Part shown: positions 29,509 to 39,707 of the stretch, in pieces
Layout: every line of letters starts with the position of its first letter
How positions within the stretch are numbered: the first letter of the stretch is position 1
Assembly (NCBI GenBank): GCA_947494645.1
Contig: CANLVO010000001.1
Location: 2,108,001-2,172,000, forward strand
DNA length: 64,000 nt
Reading direction: 5' to 3'
DNA from: an uncultured Litoreibacter sp.
GTDB lineage: Bacteria > Pseudomonadota > Alphaproteobacteria > Rhodobacterales > Rhodobacteraceae
Notes under the pieces: generated by a model
What the model was told of the DNA's origin: nothing
Seen by the model: only the letters and a program-made list of their open reading frames with translations
The model's database searches: none
Made by a program: the position numbers and the translations under genes

Positions 29509-30801
29509 CTAGACTTGACGGCTGGCCTCCAGCGTATCCTCAAACGTGCTGAGCCCGGTCTGCGTCGCGGTGACAAGCACCGCCATGTTGCCCGGTTTAT
29601 GCTCGTTGCGCAGCATTTTGGTATGCGCCTGCGGGATCTCGTCCCACGGAAAAACCTCCGACATGCAGGGGTCCAGACGACGCTCCACCATCAGCTGGTT
29701 GGCGGCCGAGGCCTGCTTGAGATGCGCAAAGTGGGAGCCCTGAACACGCTTCTGATGCATCCACAAATAGCGCGCATCCATGGTCAGGTTATAGCCCGTG
29801 GTGCCCGCACAGATCACGACCATGCCGCCCTTTTTGCAGACAAACACAGACGCCGCCATCGTGCTTTCGCCGGGGTGCTCGAACACCATGTCGACATTGT
29901 TGCCCTTGCCAGTGATGTCCCAGATGGCCTTGCCAAACTTGCGGACCTCGCCGAACCATTCCTTGTACTCCGGTGAGTTCACGGTGGGCATCTGCCCCCA
30001 GCAGTTGAAATCCTTGCGGTTCAGCACGCCCTTAGCGCCCAGCCCCATAACGAAGTCACGTTTGCTTTCATCGGAGATCACGCCGATGGCGTTTGCACCC
30101 GCCGTGTTCGCCAATTGAATTGCGTAGGAGCCGAGACCGCCCGACGCGCCCCAGACCAGAACGTTCTGACCCGGCTTCAGCTCATGTGGGTGGTGGCCAA
30201 ACAGCATCCGGTAGGCCGTGGCCAGTGTCAGCGTGTAACACGCGCTTTCTTCCCAGCTGAGGTGCTGAGGGCGTGGCATAAGCTGCTGACTTTGCACCGT
30301 GGTGAACTGCGCGAAAGACCCATCCGGCGTCTCGTAGCCCCAAATCCGCTGGGAGTTGGAGAACATCGGGTCGCCGCCATTACAATGCTCGTCATCCCCG
30401 TCATCTTGGTTGCAGTGGATCACCACCTCGTCGCCGACCTTCCAACGAGTGACCTTGTCGCCCACGGCCCACACGATGCCCGACGCGTCGGAACCCGCGA
30501 TGTGGTAAGGCTCGCCATGCACGTCAAACGGGCTCAAAGGCACGCCAAGGCCGGCCCAGACGCCGTTATAGTTCACACCTGCAGCCATCACCAGAACCAC
30601 AACCTCGTGACTGTCAGGCTGTTTGACATCAACGACTTCGGACATGAAGGCCTGCTCAGGCTCGCCATGGCGTTCACGGCGGATCGCCCAAGCGTACATC
30701 TGTTTTGGTACATGGCCCAATGGGGGAATTTCACCAACCTCGTAGAGGTCCTTTATAGGGGCGTCGTAATCCATAACTGTCTCTCGCGTATCCAAAGCCA
30801 T
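29509..30801 (-). CDS. ccr: Crotonyl-CoA carboxylase/reductase
   Basis: DLYEVGEIPPLGHVPKQMYAWAIRRERHGEPEQAF; GASGGLGSYAIQLANTAGANAIGV. Confidence 0.96.
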   Translation of the reverse strand: MALDTRETVMDYDAPIKDLYEVGEIPPLGHVPKQMYAWAIRRERHGEPEQAFMSEVVDVKQPDSHEVVVLVMAAGVNYNGVWAGLGVPLSPFDVHGEPYHIAGSDASGIVWAVGDKVTRWKVGDEVVIHCNQDDGDDEHCNGGDPMFSNSQRIWGYETPDGSFAQFTTVQSQQLMPRPQHLSWEESACYTLTLATAYRMLFGHHPHELKPGQNVLVWGASGGLGSYAIQLANTAGANAIGVISDESKRDFVMGLGAKGVLNRKDFNCWGQMPTVNSPEYKEWFGEVRKFGKAIWDITGKGNNVDMVFEHPGESTMAASVFVCKKGGMVVICAGTTGYNLTMDARYLWMHQKRVQGSHFAHLKQASAANQLMVERRLDPCMSEVFPWDEIPQAHTKMLRNEHKPGNMAVLVTATQTGLSTFEDTLEASRQV

Positions 30802-30945
30802 AGCCGGTGTCCTTCACTCTTACATGCTGCCACGCAGAATCAAATGCTGCGCCGCAATAGAGATGGAATATTAGGGCCAAAGCAATATTGCAACCACAAA
30901 TGGGCATTTTTTGTAATTATATGTCGCGAGTGTTTTGCTGGTGTC

Positions 30946-32310
30946 TCAGACCAGATGAGAGATCGATTGGGCGTAATAGGCCGCCAGATCGCCGTGCTTT
31001 CCGGTGAGCTTCAACTGCCCATCATGTTGTGTCAGCAGGCCGCGCACCTCAAGCATCCGCAACGCCGCGTCCATGCCTTTAAGACTTCCCGATTGCGGCA
31101 GGCAGATGTTCACACCGCGCGCTTCAAATGTCGCGATGTCTTGCTCAAACAAGGCTTCCAGTTCGGATCGCGCCATCGCGCCGCCGGCCTTTTGAAGGTG
31201 CCATGCAATGATCGGCACCGGCAGCACCGGCACCGATTGCGCCACCCGCGCCATGACGGCTTCGCCCAAATCGGTCGCGATGTCTTCACGCGGCTCTTGC
31301 AGGAAGCTGCGTAGGGACAAGGGCGGACCATAAGCCACGGCGGCAAAGCCCAGACGGTGAAACTTGCCCGAAACCCGCTGCCAGATATGACGGCCGACAT
31401 AGCGAAACACCGTCGACATGCGAAACTTGAAGCGCGAGCGGTTGTCCCCTGCCGCGGCCACCAGCACGCGGTCTTCCAGCACCCGGTCGTAATTCAACCC
31501 GACCGGCACGAACACCACGTCGCGCGAGGTTTCGGGATCGAACCCTTCAACGATATAGCTGATCAAGCCCAGCTTGGGCTCCTGCAGTCCGCCCGTCCGC
31601 GACAGCCCTCCCTCGGGAAATACAGCCTGCGTGACGCCTTCCTTGGTCGACAGTTGCACATAGCGCGCCAGCACCTTGCGGTAGAGAGGGTTGAGCGATT
31701 TGCGCCGGATGAAATACCCGCCCATCATTTTGATGAGCGGCCTAAGCGGCCAACCCTGCGCCCACTCGCCCACCGCGTAAGACAGCGATGTGTCCTTGGC
31801 CGCCAAATACGTCACCAGCACATAGTCCATGTTCGAGCGGTGGTTGATGATGTAGACAACCGTCGCCTCTGGATCGATCCCTTCGATCTCGTCATGAGAC
31901 TTGCCAACCACCCGAACACGGTAGAGCCCGCGCGACAGCCATTTCGCCAGCCGGATGCCCAGACCAAAATAGACCGACGCACTGAAGGAGGGCACGATCT
32001 CGCGGGCATAGCGCTCGGCGGTCTCGAATGCGACATTGTCGGGAATGCCTTGGCTGTCGGCATATTCATTGACCGCCCGGATCACGTCAGGGTCATAGAG
32101 CACATTCTGGATCATGTCGTGGCGCCGGGCCAGCTTGAACGGCTGGATCGGGCGTTTCAGTTTGGTGTTCAGCTCTGCCACCACCCGCTCCGCCCGGCGT
32201 CGGAAGAACCACCGCACCGAGGGAAACAGGAAATGCGACGCAGCGGTGACCGCGGCCAAAAGCCCCATCAGGATCAACGCCCAGACGGGCAACTCTACGG
32301 TCTGAAACAT
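30946..32310 (-). CDS. Glycerol-3-phosphate/lysophospholipid acyltransferase family protein (PlsB-like)
   Basis: VVYIINHRSNMDYVLVTYLAA (HxxxxD) and FPEGGLSRTGG motifs. Confidence 0.87.
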   Translation of the reverse strand: MFQTVELPVWALILMGLLAAVTAASHFLFPSVRWFFRRRAERVVAELNTKLKRPIQPFKLARRHDMIQNVLYDPDVIRAVNEYADSQGIPDNVAFETAERYAREIVPSFSASVYFGLGIRLAKWLSRGLYRVRVVGKSHDEIEGIDPEATVVYIINHRSNMDYVLVTYLAAKDTSLSYAVGEWAQGWPLRPLIKMMGGYFIRRKSLNPLYRKVLARYVQLSTKEGVTQAVFPEGGLSRTGGLQEPKLGLISYIVEGFDPETSRDVVFVPVGLNYDRVLEDRVLVAAAGDNRSRFKFRMSTVFRYVGRHIWQRVSGKFHRLGFAAVAYGPPLSLRSFLQEPREDIATDLGEAVMARVAQSVPVLPVPIIAWHLQKAGGAMARSELEALFEQDIATFEARGVNICLPQSGSLKGMDAALRMLEVRGLLTQHDGQLKLTGKHGDLAAYYAQSISHLV

Positions 32311-32539
32311 GGCCCGGACGTTGGCAGGGAATTGCGCCGGGGTAAATCCTTGCAGGCATTCACCTCCACGCTGTCTTTCGCATGCAACATCCCCGACCGA
32401 GCCCTTAGACAAGGCTCAGCGGCAGCAGATCAACGCGCCGCGTGATTGACCGCTTTGAGCCCAAAGTCCCGAATGCTGCCGGCTCGCAAATGTCCGCTAA
32501 ACATGGAAGCCTTGAGTGGCTCAGGGACGCCTGGCTTAA

Positions 32540-32779
32540 TCAGGTGTGGCTGACGATATGTCCGACAAGGTTTCCATCGAGAGTATAACTTTGACCAGCA
32601 GCCCATCCATATTCACTAAGAGCTTCCCGTACCTGATCGCTGCTCATGTGTTTGTCACGTGACTTCTTATTGCTGGTGACAATCATCACTTCCTGCCGCT
32701 GCTCGGAATTCTTGGCGAGCCAGTTCCGAAGTTCTAGCTCCGATGAGACTTTTACACGCTTCAGTTTTGGTATGATCAT
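32540..32779 (-). CDS. Conserved hypothetical protein (about 79 aa)
   Basis: MIIPKLKRVKVSSELELRNWLAKNSEQRQEVMIVTSNKKSRDKHMSSDQVREALSEYGWAAGQSYTLDGNLVGHIVSHT. Confidence 0.65.
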   Translation of the reverse strand: MIIPKLKRVKVSSELELRNWLAKNSEQRQEVMIVTSNKKSRDKHMSSDQVREALSEYGWAAGQSYTLDGNLVGHIVSHT

Positions 32780-33248
32780 GGCATACAATCCTGTCAGTCT
32801 TGCCATCCACTATAGAATAGAAGCGGACCTTGGCGCAAACTCCGCCAAGGTTGGCTTCGTCCCGCGAACCAGACCTCCCTAGCCGGGCGCGTGCAGGACC
32901 GTAGGGTGGCACCAATACGCCCCTTCGACAGCGATTTATGGAAGCCATGCCCATCTTCCGAAAATTCGGAGCACAAAGGAGGTAGTAGCGCCAGCCCATC
33001 AGACCTTAGGTTTGCATACGGCAAAACGGGACGGTCTTGCGTTCGCCCCGCGCCTGCGGCTTGTTCCCGGGCGGATCAGAGCGCTAATAGAAGGTCCGCC
33101 CTATCCCCCGGCCGACTTAATCCGTCCAAATGGCCTCCAACACCGCCCCTGATTTTCTGCGCCGCAGCGAATTGACATTGGTATAAAATTCCCCGTATCT
33201 ACTTTCAGACGCAACAAAGTTACTCAGACCGATTCCGCGGAGGCCGCC

Positions 33249-35228
33249 ATGACCGAGACCAAGACCGACCGCCCCAAGGACAGACCTTGGCTTTTTCGGA
33301 CCTATGCCGGCCACTCTACCGCCAAGGCGTCAAACACGCTTTACAAAGGCAATCTGGCCAAGGGGCAGACGGGCTTGTCGGTTGCCTTCGACCTGCCCAC
33401 ACAAACCGGCTATGACAGTGACCACGAGCTGTCACGCGGCGAGGTGGGCAAGGTCGGCGTGCCCGTGGCGCATTTGGGCGACATGCGAGCATTGTTTGAT
33501 GAGATCCCCCTCGACCAAATGAACACCTCCATGACGATCAACGCGACCGCCCCTTGGCTGTTGTCGCTCTACATCGCTGTGGCAGAGGAACAAGGCGCGG
33601 ACATCTCCAAGCTGCAAGGCACGGTACAAAACGATATCATCAAGGAATACCTGTCGCGCGGCACGTATATTTGCCCGCCCCAGCCCTCCCTGCGCATGAT
33701 CACCGACGTCGCCGCCTATACGCGCGAGCATCTGCCCAAATGGAACCCGATGAACGTCTGTTCCTACCACCTGCAGGAAGCTGGTGCGACGCCCGAACAG
33801 GAGCTGGCCTTCGCGCTTGCCACGGCCACAGCCGTGCTGGACGACTTGCAAAACAAGGTCCCTGCAGAGCATTTCCCCGCCATGGTCGGGCGGATCAGCT
33901 TCTTCGTAAACGCGGGCATCCGCTTCGTGACCGAGATGTGCAAAATGCGCGCCTTTGTCGACCTCTGGGACGAAATCACCCGGGACCGCTACGGCGTCGA
34001 GGACCCCAAGTTCCGCCGCTTCCGCTACGGAGTGCAGGTGAACTCCCTGGGCCTGACGGAGCAGCAGCCCGAAAACAACGTCTACCGCATCCTCATTGAG
34101 ATGCTGGCCGTGACGCTCTCCAAAAACGCGCGAGCGAGAGCCGTGCAACTGCCGGCCTGGAACGAGGCGCTGGGCCTGCCCCGCCCCTGGGACCAGCAAT
34201 GGTCGCTGCGCATGCAGCAGATCATGGCGTTTGAGACCGACCTTCTGGAATATGACGACCTGTTCGACGGCAACCCCGCCGTGGACCGTAAGGTCGAAGC
34301 CCTCAAGGAAGGCGCCCGCGCCGAGCTCGCCACCATCGACGCGATGGGCGGCGCGAACGAGGCGATTGAGTATATGAAGTCCCGCTTGGTCGAAGCCAAT
34401 GCGAACCGTCTTGGCGGTATTGAGACGGGCGAAACCACCGTGGTCGGTGTCAACAAATACCAACAGCACGAAGAAAGCCCGCTGACTGCTGGCGACGAGG
34501 CCATCATGGTGGCCGACGCCGACGCAGAAGCGGACCAGATCGCGCGCCTGAACGCGTGGCGGGAGGCACGCGATCAGGCCGCGGTCGACAACGCAATGGC
34601 TGACCTGCGCGAGGCCGCGCAATCCGGTGCAAACATCATGCCGGCCTCCATTCAGGCCGCAAAGGTTGGCGTCACCACCGGCGAATGGGGCGATATGGTG
34701 CGTCAGGCGTTCGGCCAGTATCGCGGCCCCACGGGCGTGTCGCGTAACCCGTCCAACCGCACCGAAGGGCTTGACGATATTCGCCAACGGGTCGACGCGG
34801 TCTCTGACAAGCTGGGCCGCCGCCTGAAATTCCTCGTCGGCAAGCCGGGCCTCGACGGGCACTCGAACGGGGCGGAGCAAATCGCCGCCCGCGCCCGCGA
34901 CTGCGGCATGGATATCACCTATGAGGGCATCCGGCTGACCCCCGACGAGATCGTCAGCGCGGCCTTGAAAGACGAGGCACATGTCGTCGGCCTGTCAATC
35001 CTGTCCGGCTCCCACATCCCACTGATCGCCGATCTGATGAAGAAGATGCACACAGCTGGCGTCGGCCATATCCCGGTGGTGGTCGGCGGCATTATTCCCG
35101 AAGACGACGCCAAACGCCTGCGCGCGATGGGCGTGGCCAAAGTGTACACCCCCAAGGATTTCGAGCTGAACGTCATCATGAACGACCTCGTCACCCTCGT
35201 GGATCCGGCCGGAATCGCCGCAGAATAA
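33249..35228 (+). CDS. ecm: Ethylmalonyl-CoA mutase (MeaA-like, B12-dependent)
   Basis: YAGHSTAKASNTLYKGNLAKGQTGLSVAFDLPTQTGYDSDHELSRGEVGKVGV; B12-binding DGHSNGAEQIA. Confidence 0.94.
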   Translation: MTETKTDRPKDRPWLFRTYAGHSTAKASNTLYKGNLAKGQTGLSVAFDLPTQTGYDSDHELSRGEVGKVGVPVAHLGDMRALFDEIPLDQMNTSMTINATAPWLLSLYIAVAEEQGADISKLQGTVQNDIIKEYLSRGTYICPPQPSLRMITDVAAYTREHLPKWNPMNVCSYHLQEAGATPEQELAFALATATAVLDDLQNKVPAEHFPAMVGRISFFVNAGIRFVTEMCKMRAFVDLWDEITRDRYGVEDPKFRRFRYGVQVNSLGLTEQQPENNVYRILIEMLAVTLSKNARARAVQLPAWNEALGLPRPWDQQWSLRMQQIMAFETDLLEYDDLFDGNPAVDRKVEALKEGARAELATIDAMGGANEAIEYMKSRLVEANANRLGGIETGETTVVGVNKYQQHEESPLTAGDEAIMVADADAEADQIARLNAWREARDQAAVDNAMADLREAAQSGANIMPASIQAAKVGVTTGEWGDMVRQAFGQYRGPTGVSRNPSNRTEGLDDIRQRVDAVSDKLGRRLKFLVGKPGLDGHSNGAEQIAARARDCGMDITYEGIRLTPDEIVSAALKDEAHVVGLSILSGSHIPLIADLMKKMHTAGVGHIPVVVGGIIPEDDAKRLRAMGVAKVYTPKDFELNVIMNDLVTLVDPAGIAAE

Positions 35229-35339
35229 CTGATCCGCGGCATTTTTGGCCATTGCGAGCCCCTGCGCTGACCGGGTAAGGTGATCGTCAGTATTTTAAAC
35301 CGTGTTTTGGTGCCAAACCCGATTTTCTTTGAGCGCTTT

Positions 35340-36443
35340 ATGAAACCGACGCCGCCATCAGATCTGACCGACGCCGAGCCTCTGCCAACCAAGCAGTCGG
35401 ACTACGCCTATATCAGCGCCGAAGAGGCGCGCGCGCTGGCCCGCCGTCTGAAGAAATACAAAGACCCGATCCCTGCCCGCACATGGTGGGAAATTGCACA
35501 AACCGTTATCCCTTTCGCCATCAGCTGGGCCCTTGCGCTTTGGGCACTGCAGATCAGCTACCCGCTGGCGTTCTTCTTCGGGCTGACCACCGGCGTTTTC
35601 ACTATCCGGATGTTCCTGCTGCAACATGATGTGGGACACGGCGCGCTGTTCAAGACCGCTCGCGCCAATGACATGTTCGGCCGAGTGTTGGGGGTGATCA
35701 CGCTGACGCCCTATTACATGTGGCGCAAGATGCACGCCAACCACCACAAGAACCTCGGCAATCTCGATGACCGCGATATTGGTGAGGTGCACACCTTCAC
35801 CGTCAACGAATACCGCGCGCTGCCCGGCTGGCACCGCTTCGCGTATCAAATCTACCGCAACCCGGTTTTCCTGTTCGGCATCGGACCCGTTTGGTTGTTC
35901 TTCCTGCAGCACCGTCTGCCATTTGGGATGTGGAAAGACGGCTGGATCTTCTGGCGCTCCGCCATGGGCACGAACCTTGCAATCGCCTGCGTGCTGGCGG
36001 CGCTTTATGCCTATGGCGGCTGGGCCGCGATCTGGCTGATCTGGTTCCCATCGGTCTGGGTCGGCGCCTCCGCCGGGGTCTGGACCTTCTACGTGCAGCA
36101 CCAGTTCGAGGAGGCGCAGTTCGACTGGCAACCCGACTGGACCATCCACCAAAAGGCGCTGCATTCCTCGTCGCAATATGTGCTGCCCAAACCGCTGATG
36201 TGGGTCACCGCCAATATGGGCATCCACCATATCCACCACCTCTATGCCCGGATCCCGTTCTACCGCCTGCCCGAGGCATTGGAGAGTGAGCCGCTGCTGC
36301 AAGGGGCCTACAAGATGACGCTGAAGACATCGGTCAAATGCATCTGGATGCAGCTCTGGGATGAGCAATCGCGTCAGATGATCTCCTTCGCGGAGGAACG
36401 CGCGATGCGCAGAGCCGAGGCCGCGCTCGCCCCTGCCGAGTAA
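35340..36443 (+). CDS. Fatty acid desaturase family protein
   Basis: Histidine boxes HDVGHG, HANHHK, HIHHL between TM segments. Confidence 0.9.
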   Translation: MKPTPPSDLTDAEPLPTKQSDYAYISAEEARALARRLKKYKDPIPARTWWEIAQTVIPFAISWALALWALQISYPLAFFFGLTTGVFTIRMFLLQHDVGHGALFKTARANDMFGRVLGVITLTPYYMWRKMHANHHKNLGNLDDRDIGEVHTFTVNEYRALPGWHRFAYQIYRNPVFLFGIGPVWLFFLQHRLPFGMWKDGWIFWRSAMGTNLAIACVLAALYAYGGWAAIWLIWFPSVWVGASAGVWTFYVQHQFEEAQFDWQPDWTIHQKALHSSSQYVLPKPLMWVTANMGIHHIHHLYARIPFYRLPEALESEPLLQGAYKMTLKTSVKCIWMQLWDEQSRQMISFAEERAMRRAEAALAPAE

Positions 36444-36489
36444 CAGGGCGCACGTTAACCATGTGACCTAAACGTCACCGTGCGAAAAT

Positions 36490-36533
36490 CGTGTATGTAC
36501 GCGATGTGTACGGAAAGTGTACGGGTTGTGTAC
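36490..36533 (+). promoter_or_regulatory. Four phased 11-bp repeats (CGTGTATGTAC GCGATGTGTAC GGAAAGTGTAC GGGTTGTGTAC) upstream of deoD
   Basis: Direct reading; (T/A)GTGTAC core every 11 bp; last unit identical to the last unit of the lpd array. Confidence 0.8.
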
Positions 36534-36597
36534 TCGCAATTTTGGCGGCACTTCGGCCCCCTTAACCTTGTTAACCATTGCTCACAGGAGCTTCTCC

Positions 36598-37302
36598 ATG
36601 ACCATTCATATCGGCGCAAAACCGGGCGAGATTGCAGATACAGTCCTGCTGCCAGGCGACCCGTATCGTGCAAAATGGGCGGCAGAAACCTTTCTTGCAG
36701 ACGTCAAATTAGTCAATGAAGTCAGAGGGATGCTGGGCTTTACCGGTACATGGAACGGCCACCGCGTCACCATTCAGGGCTCCGGCATGGGCATGCCTTC
36801 ATTGTCGATTTATGTGAACGAGCTGATCAAGGATTACGACGCCAAAACCCTGATCCGCATCGGCTCCTGCGGCGGCATGCAACCACAAGTCGGCATCCGC
36901 GATGTCATTTTGGCATCAACATCTTCAACAGTTTCAACGCCTTCCACCGGCATCTTCAAAGAACTGAACTTCGCCCCCTCGGCTGACTTCGATCTGCTGC
37001 ACAAAGCCTTCCATGCCGCAGAGGCAAAAGGCATCAAAACCCATGTCGGCGGCATATATTCTGCAGACGTGTTCTATGACGAACGTCCTGATCTCAATGA
37101 ACAAATGACCCGTCACGGCATCCTTGCCGTCGAAATGGAGGCCGCCGAGCTCTACAATCTCGCCCTGCGCTACAACCGCCGCGCGCTGGCGGTGTTGACC
37201 GTGTCAGACCACCTCCAGACCGGAGAGGCGCTCCCTTCAGAAGACCGCGAAAAAAGCTTCGGTGACATGGTGGAAATTGCGCTTGAGGCCGCCTTCAAAT
37301 AG
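36598..37302 (+). CDS. deoD: Purine-nucleoside phosphorylase
   Basis: [33 protein letters not shown]. Confidence 0.95.
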   Translation: MTIHIGAKPGEIADTVLLPGDPYRAKWAAETFLADVKLVNEVRGMLGFTGTWNGHRVTIQGSGMGMPSLSIYVNELIKDYDAKTLIRIGSCGGMQPQVGIRDVILASTSSTVSTPSTGIFKELNFAPSADFDLLHKAFHAAEAKGIKTHVGGIYSADVFYDERPDLNEQMTRHGILAVEMEAAELYNLALRYNRRALAVLTVSDHLQTGEALPSEDREKSFGDMVEIALEAAFK

Positions 37303-37417
37303 CAACGCCAACCCGCTCCATTTGGTCACAAATACTCTCTGGGGGATGCCCTCGCGGCGGGGCGGGAACCGCCCCAAGAGCGAATTTCATCATGCCGCGC
37401 GCAGCGCGACCTGAAAG

Positions 37418-38266
37418 TCAGACACCATGCGTTCGGTCATACCCATTCAGCGCAGGAGGCCGCCAGCTCTCCAGCGCACCTACAGCAGGTGCAAACACCT
37501 CAACCAGCAACGGATAGCATGCCGCCTCATCACTGGAATGCTCAGACGAGCAATCCCCGCCCGGACAGGCGCTCAACGCGCCCAGCAGGTCAATTTCCGC
37601 AAAGAATTCAATGTAATCCCCCGGCCGCACAGGGCTGGCCTTCATGAAATACTGTCCCGTATCACGGGTAAATCCCGTGCACATGAAAACGTTCAGCACG
37701 TCATGGACGTAATCCTCCGCCTCGCGCGGCGTTATGCCAAGCTCACTCGCCACGGCCCGCGACAAGTTGGAATGGCAGCAATGATGATAATGTTTACCAG
37801 ATGTTAGAAGGTTATGCGTATAGGGGTCACAGCGCGTGCCGATGACGTCATGCACAGAACCACCAAATTGATCGATCCCATACCAGCCCAACGTGTCATG
37901 CGTCACCGTCGCCATCGGACGCAAGTTTGGGAAATTCGACCACATCCGCTCGCCGGTCGTTATATGCGTCCCATGCAACCCACGTGTCTTGCCAGAGTAA
38001 AAGCGTTCCGACAGGTCACCCGCGTTGAACAGGTTCAAATCCCCAACCTGCGGTCCTTCAATCGACCTGATCCGGAAAAAATGCCCCTGAGGTACCCTGA
38101 AGCAGGCCGCATCCCGCGGCTCTACCCGGATTTCTTCATACTTCGTTAAGGCTTCCCGTGCCCGCTCGTAAAGCGCCATATCCGGCGCAGGCAATGTCTC
38201 AACAGGGTAGCAAATGACGGGTTCAACGGCCTTGCGGGCGTCGCCATCACCGGGCCGCTCACTCAT
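37418..38266 (-). CDS. DUF1989/urea carboxylase-associated family protein
   Basis: EIRVEPRDAACFRVPQGHFFRIRSIEGPQVGDLNLFNAGDLSERF; IGTRCDPYTHN; HHCCHSNL. Confidence 0.82.
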   Translation of the reverse strand: MSERPGDGDARKAVEPVICYPVETLPAPDMALYERAREALTKYEEIRVEPRDAACFRVPQGHFFRIRSIEGPQVGDLNLFNAGDLSERFYSGKTRGLHGTHITTGERMWSNFPNLRPMATVTHDTLGWYGIDQFGGSVHDVIGTRCDPYTHNLLTSGKHYHHCCHSNLSRAVASELGITPREAEDYVHDVLNVFMCTGFTRDTGQYFMKASPVRPGDYIEFFAEIDLLGALSACPGGDCSSEHSSDEAACYPLLVEVFAPAVGALESWRPPALNGYDRTHGV

Positions 38267-38303
38267 ACCGGCACTCCCTCCCATATGCCGACGCGCCCCA
38301 AAC

Positions 38304-39083
38304 TTACACTTGGCGCTCGACCATCATCTTCTTGATCGCGCCAATCGCCTTGGCCGGGTTCAGCCCTTTGGGACAAGTTTTAGTGCAATTCATGATCGTG
38401 TGGCAGCGATACAGTTTGAACGGGTCTTCCAACTCGTCCAGCCGCACCCCTGTCGCCTCGTCGCGCGAGTCGATGATCCAGCGATAGGCATGTAGCAAAG
38501 CCGCTGGTCCGAGGTATTTATCCCCGTTCCACCAGTAACTTGGGCAAGATGTTGAGCAAGAGGCGCACATCACGCATTCATACAAGCCATCGAGCTTTTT
38601 GCGGTCCTCAATCGACTGCCGCCACTCTTTGCGAGGCCGGTTGGTCGTTGTCTCCAACCACGGCATGATTGAGGCATGCTGCGCATAGAAATGCGTCAGA
38701 TCCGGGATCAAGTCCTTCACCACCGGCATATGCGGCAGCGGGTAGATCTTCACGTCGCCTTTGATCTCGTCCATCCCGTAGATACAGGCCAGTGTGTTGA
38801 TCCCGTCGATATTCATCGCACATGACCCGCAAATCCCTTCGCGGCAGGAGCGGCGGAAGGTCAGGGTCGGATCGATCTCGTTCTTGATCTTGATCAGCGC
38901 GTCCAAAACCATCGGCCCGCATTTGTCCATATCGACAAAATACGTATCCACCTGAGGTGTTTTGCCATCGTCAGGATTCCAGCGGTAGATCTGGAACTTC
39001 CGGACGTTCTGAGCGCCCTCTGGCTTTGGCCACGTCTTGCCCACGGTGATGCGGGAATTCTTTGGAAGGGTCAGTTGAACCAT
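38304..39083 (-). CDS. sdhB: Succinate dehydrogenase iron-sulfur subunit
   Basis: [69 protein letters not shown]. Confidence 0.97.
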   Translation of the reverse strand: MVQLTLPKNSRITVGKTWPKPEGAQNVRKFQIYRWNPDDGKTPQVDTYFVDMDKCGPMVLDALIKIKNEIDPTLTFRRSCREGICGSCAMNIDGINTLACIYGMDEIKGDVKIYPLPHMPVVKDLIPDLTHFYAQHASIMPWLETTTNRPRKEWRQSIEDRKKLDGLYECVMCASCSTSCPSYWWNGDKYLGPAALLHAYRWIIDSRDEATGVRLDELEDPFKLYRCHTIMNCTKTCPKGLNPAKAIGAIKKMMVERQV

Positions 39084-39093
39084 GGGTCTTCTC

Positions 39094-39408
39094 CTAGATC
39101 AGAAACGGCGCAATGCCGTCTTTGAGCAAACATTCGATCGTTTCACGGCGGGTCGCGATCTGAACGATCAGCTCGACGTCCGTTTGGCTGACGGTGGTCG
39201 CCCCGGCCCGCGCCAGCTGGATAATCTCCGAAGCGCTCGCGCTGTCGATCACACAGTTGGTGGCAGGTTCCAACGGCACACCAGGGAAACGTTCGGCCAA
39301 CACCGGATTGACCGCCTTGCGGGCTTGATCCCGAGCCAATTGGTCCGCCAGACCGTTATCACCGCACGCCGTCATCAGCAGCGGAACTGCAAGTAGCAAA
39401 GCTCTCAT
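39094..39408 (-). CDS. Small putative lipoprotein
   Basis: [18 protein letters not shown] lipobox; overlaps the next ORF by 4 bp inside the sdh operon. Confidence 0.75.
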   Translation of the reverse strand: MRALLLAVPLLMTACGDNGLADQLARDQARKAVNPVLAERFPGVPLEPATNCVIDSASASEIIQLARAGATTVSQTDVELIVQIATRRETIECLLKDGIAPFLI

Positions 39409-39707
39409 GTGCGGCCTCCCAAAGTAATGCCGAAGCGGGTGGGCGCAGGCTCGCCATTTACGCGGCGTGCGATGCAATCGGCCAGAAACTCTTCTTCGGT
39501 TTGTGGGTTTAGGACGCGGTCATCGATGGTCACCGACCCTCCTGCCCTGACACCGCCGGTGCCGACGCCGACACCCACGTTGCCGCTCACGCCATCTGCC
39601 CCGCGCAGGTCTTCACGACATAGCGCATCTGCACGCTCCAGCGTCATCGGCTGAGGTGCACAAGCGACCGCAGCGAGGGGCAGCACTATCGCCACGACGC
39701 GGATCAA
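39405..39707 (-). CDS. Small putative lipoprotein
   Basis: [19 protein letters not shown] lipobox; overlaps the sdhA stop by 4 bp. Confidence 0.75.
   Translation of the reverse strand: MIRVVAIVLPLAAVACAPQPMTLERADALCREDLRGADGVSGNVGVGVGTGGVRAGGSVTIDDRVLNPQTEEEFLADCIARRVNGEPAPTRFGITLGGRT

Noticed and set aside
30115-31314. 399-aa + strand ORF over ccr and the acyltransferase
   Set aside because: Spans two genes on the opposite strand; artefactual.
32810-33240. Possible degenerate gene or mobile-element remnant in the gap upstream of ecm
   Set aside because: Several short ORFs and small inverted repeats but no transposase, integrase or recognisable fragment; not supportable from the sequence alone.
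33432-34982. 516-aa minus-strand ORF antisense to ecm
   Set aside because: The + strand encodes an unmistakable ethylmalonyl-CoA mutase; the antisense ORF is a high-GC codon-bias artefact with low-complexity His/Arg/Gly composition.
37359-37375. GGGGCGG-gaa-CCGCCCC hairpin between deoD and the DUF1989 gene as terminator
   Set aside because: No T-run on either strand after the stem; could be incidental GC-rich sequence.
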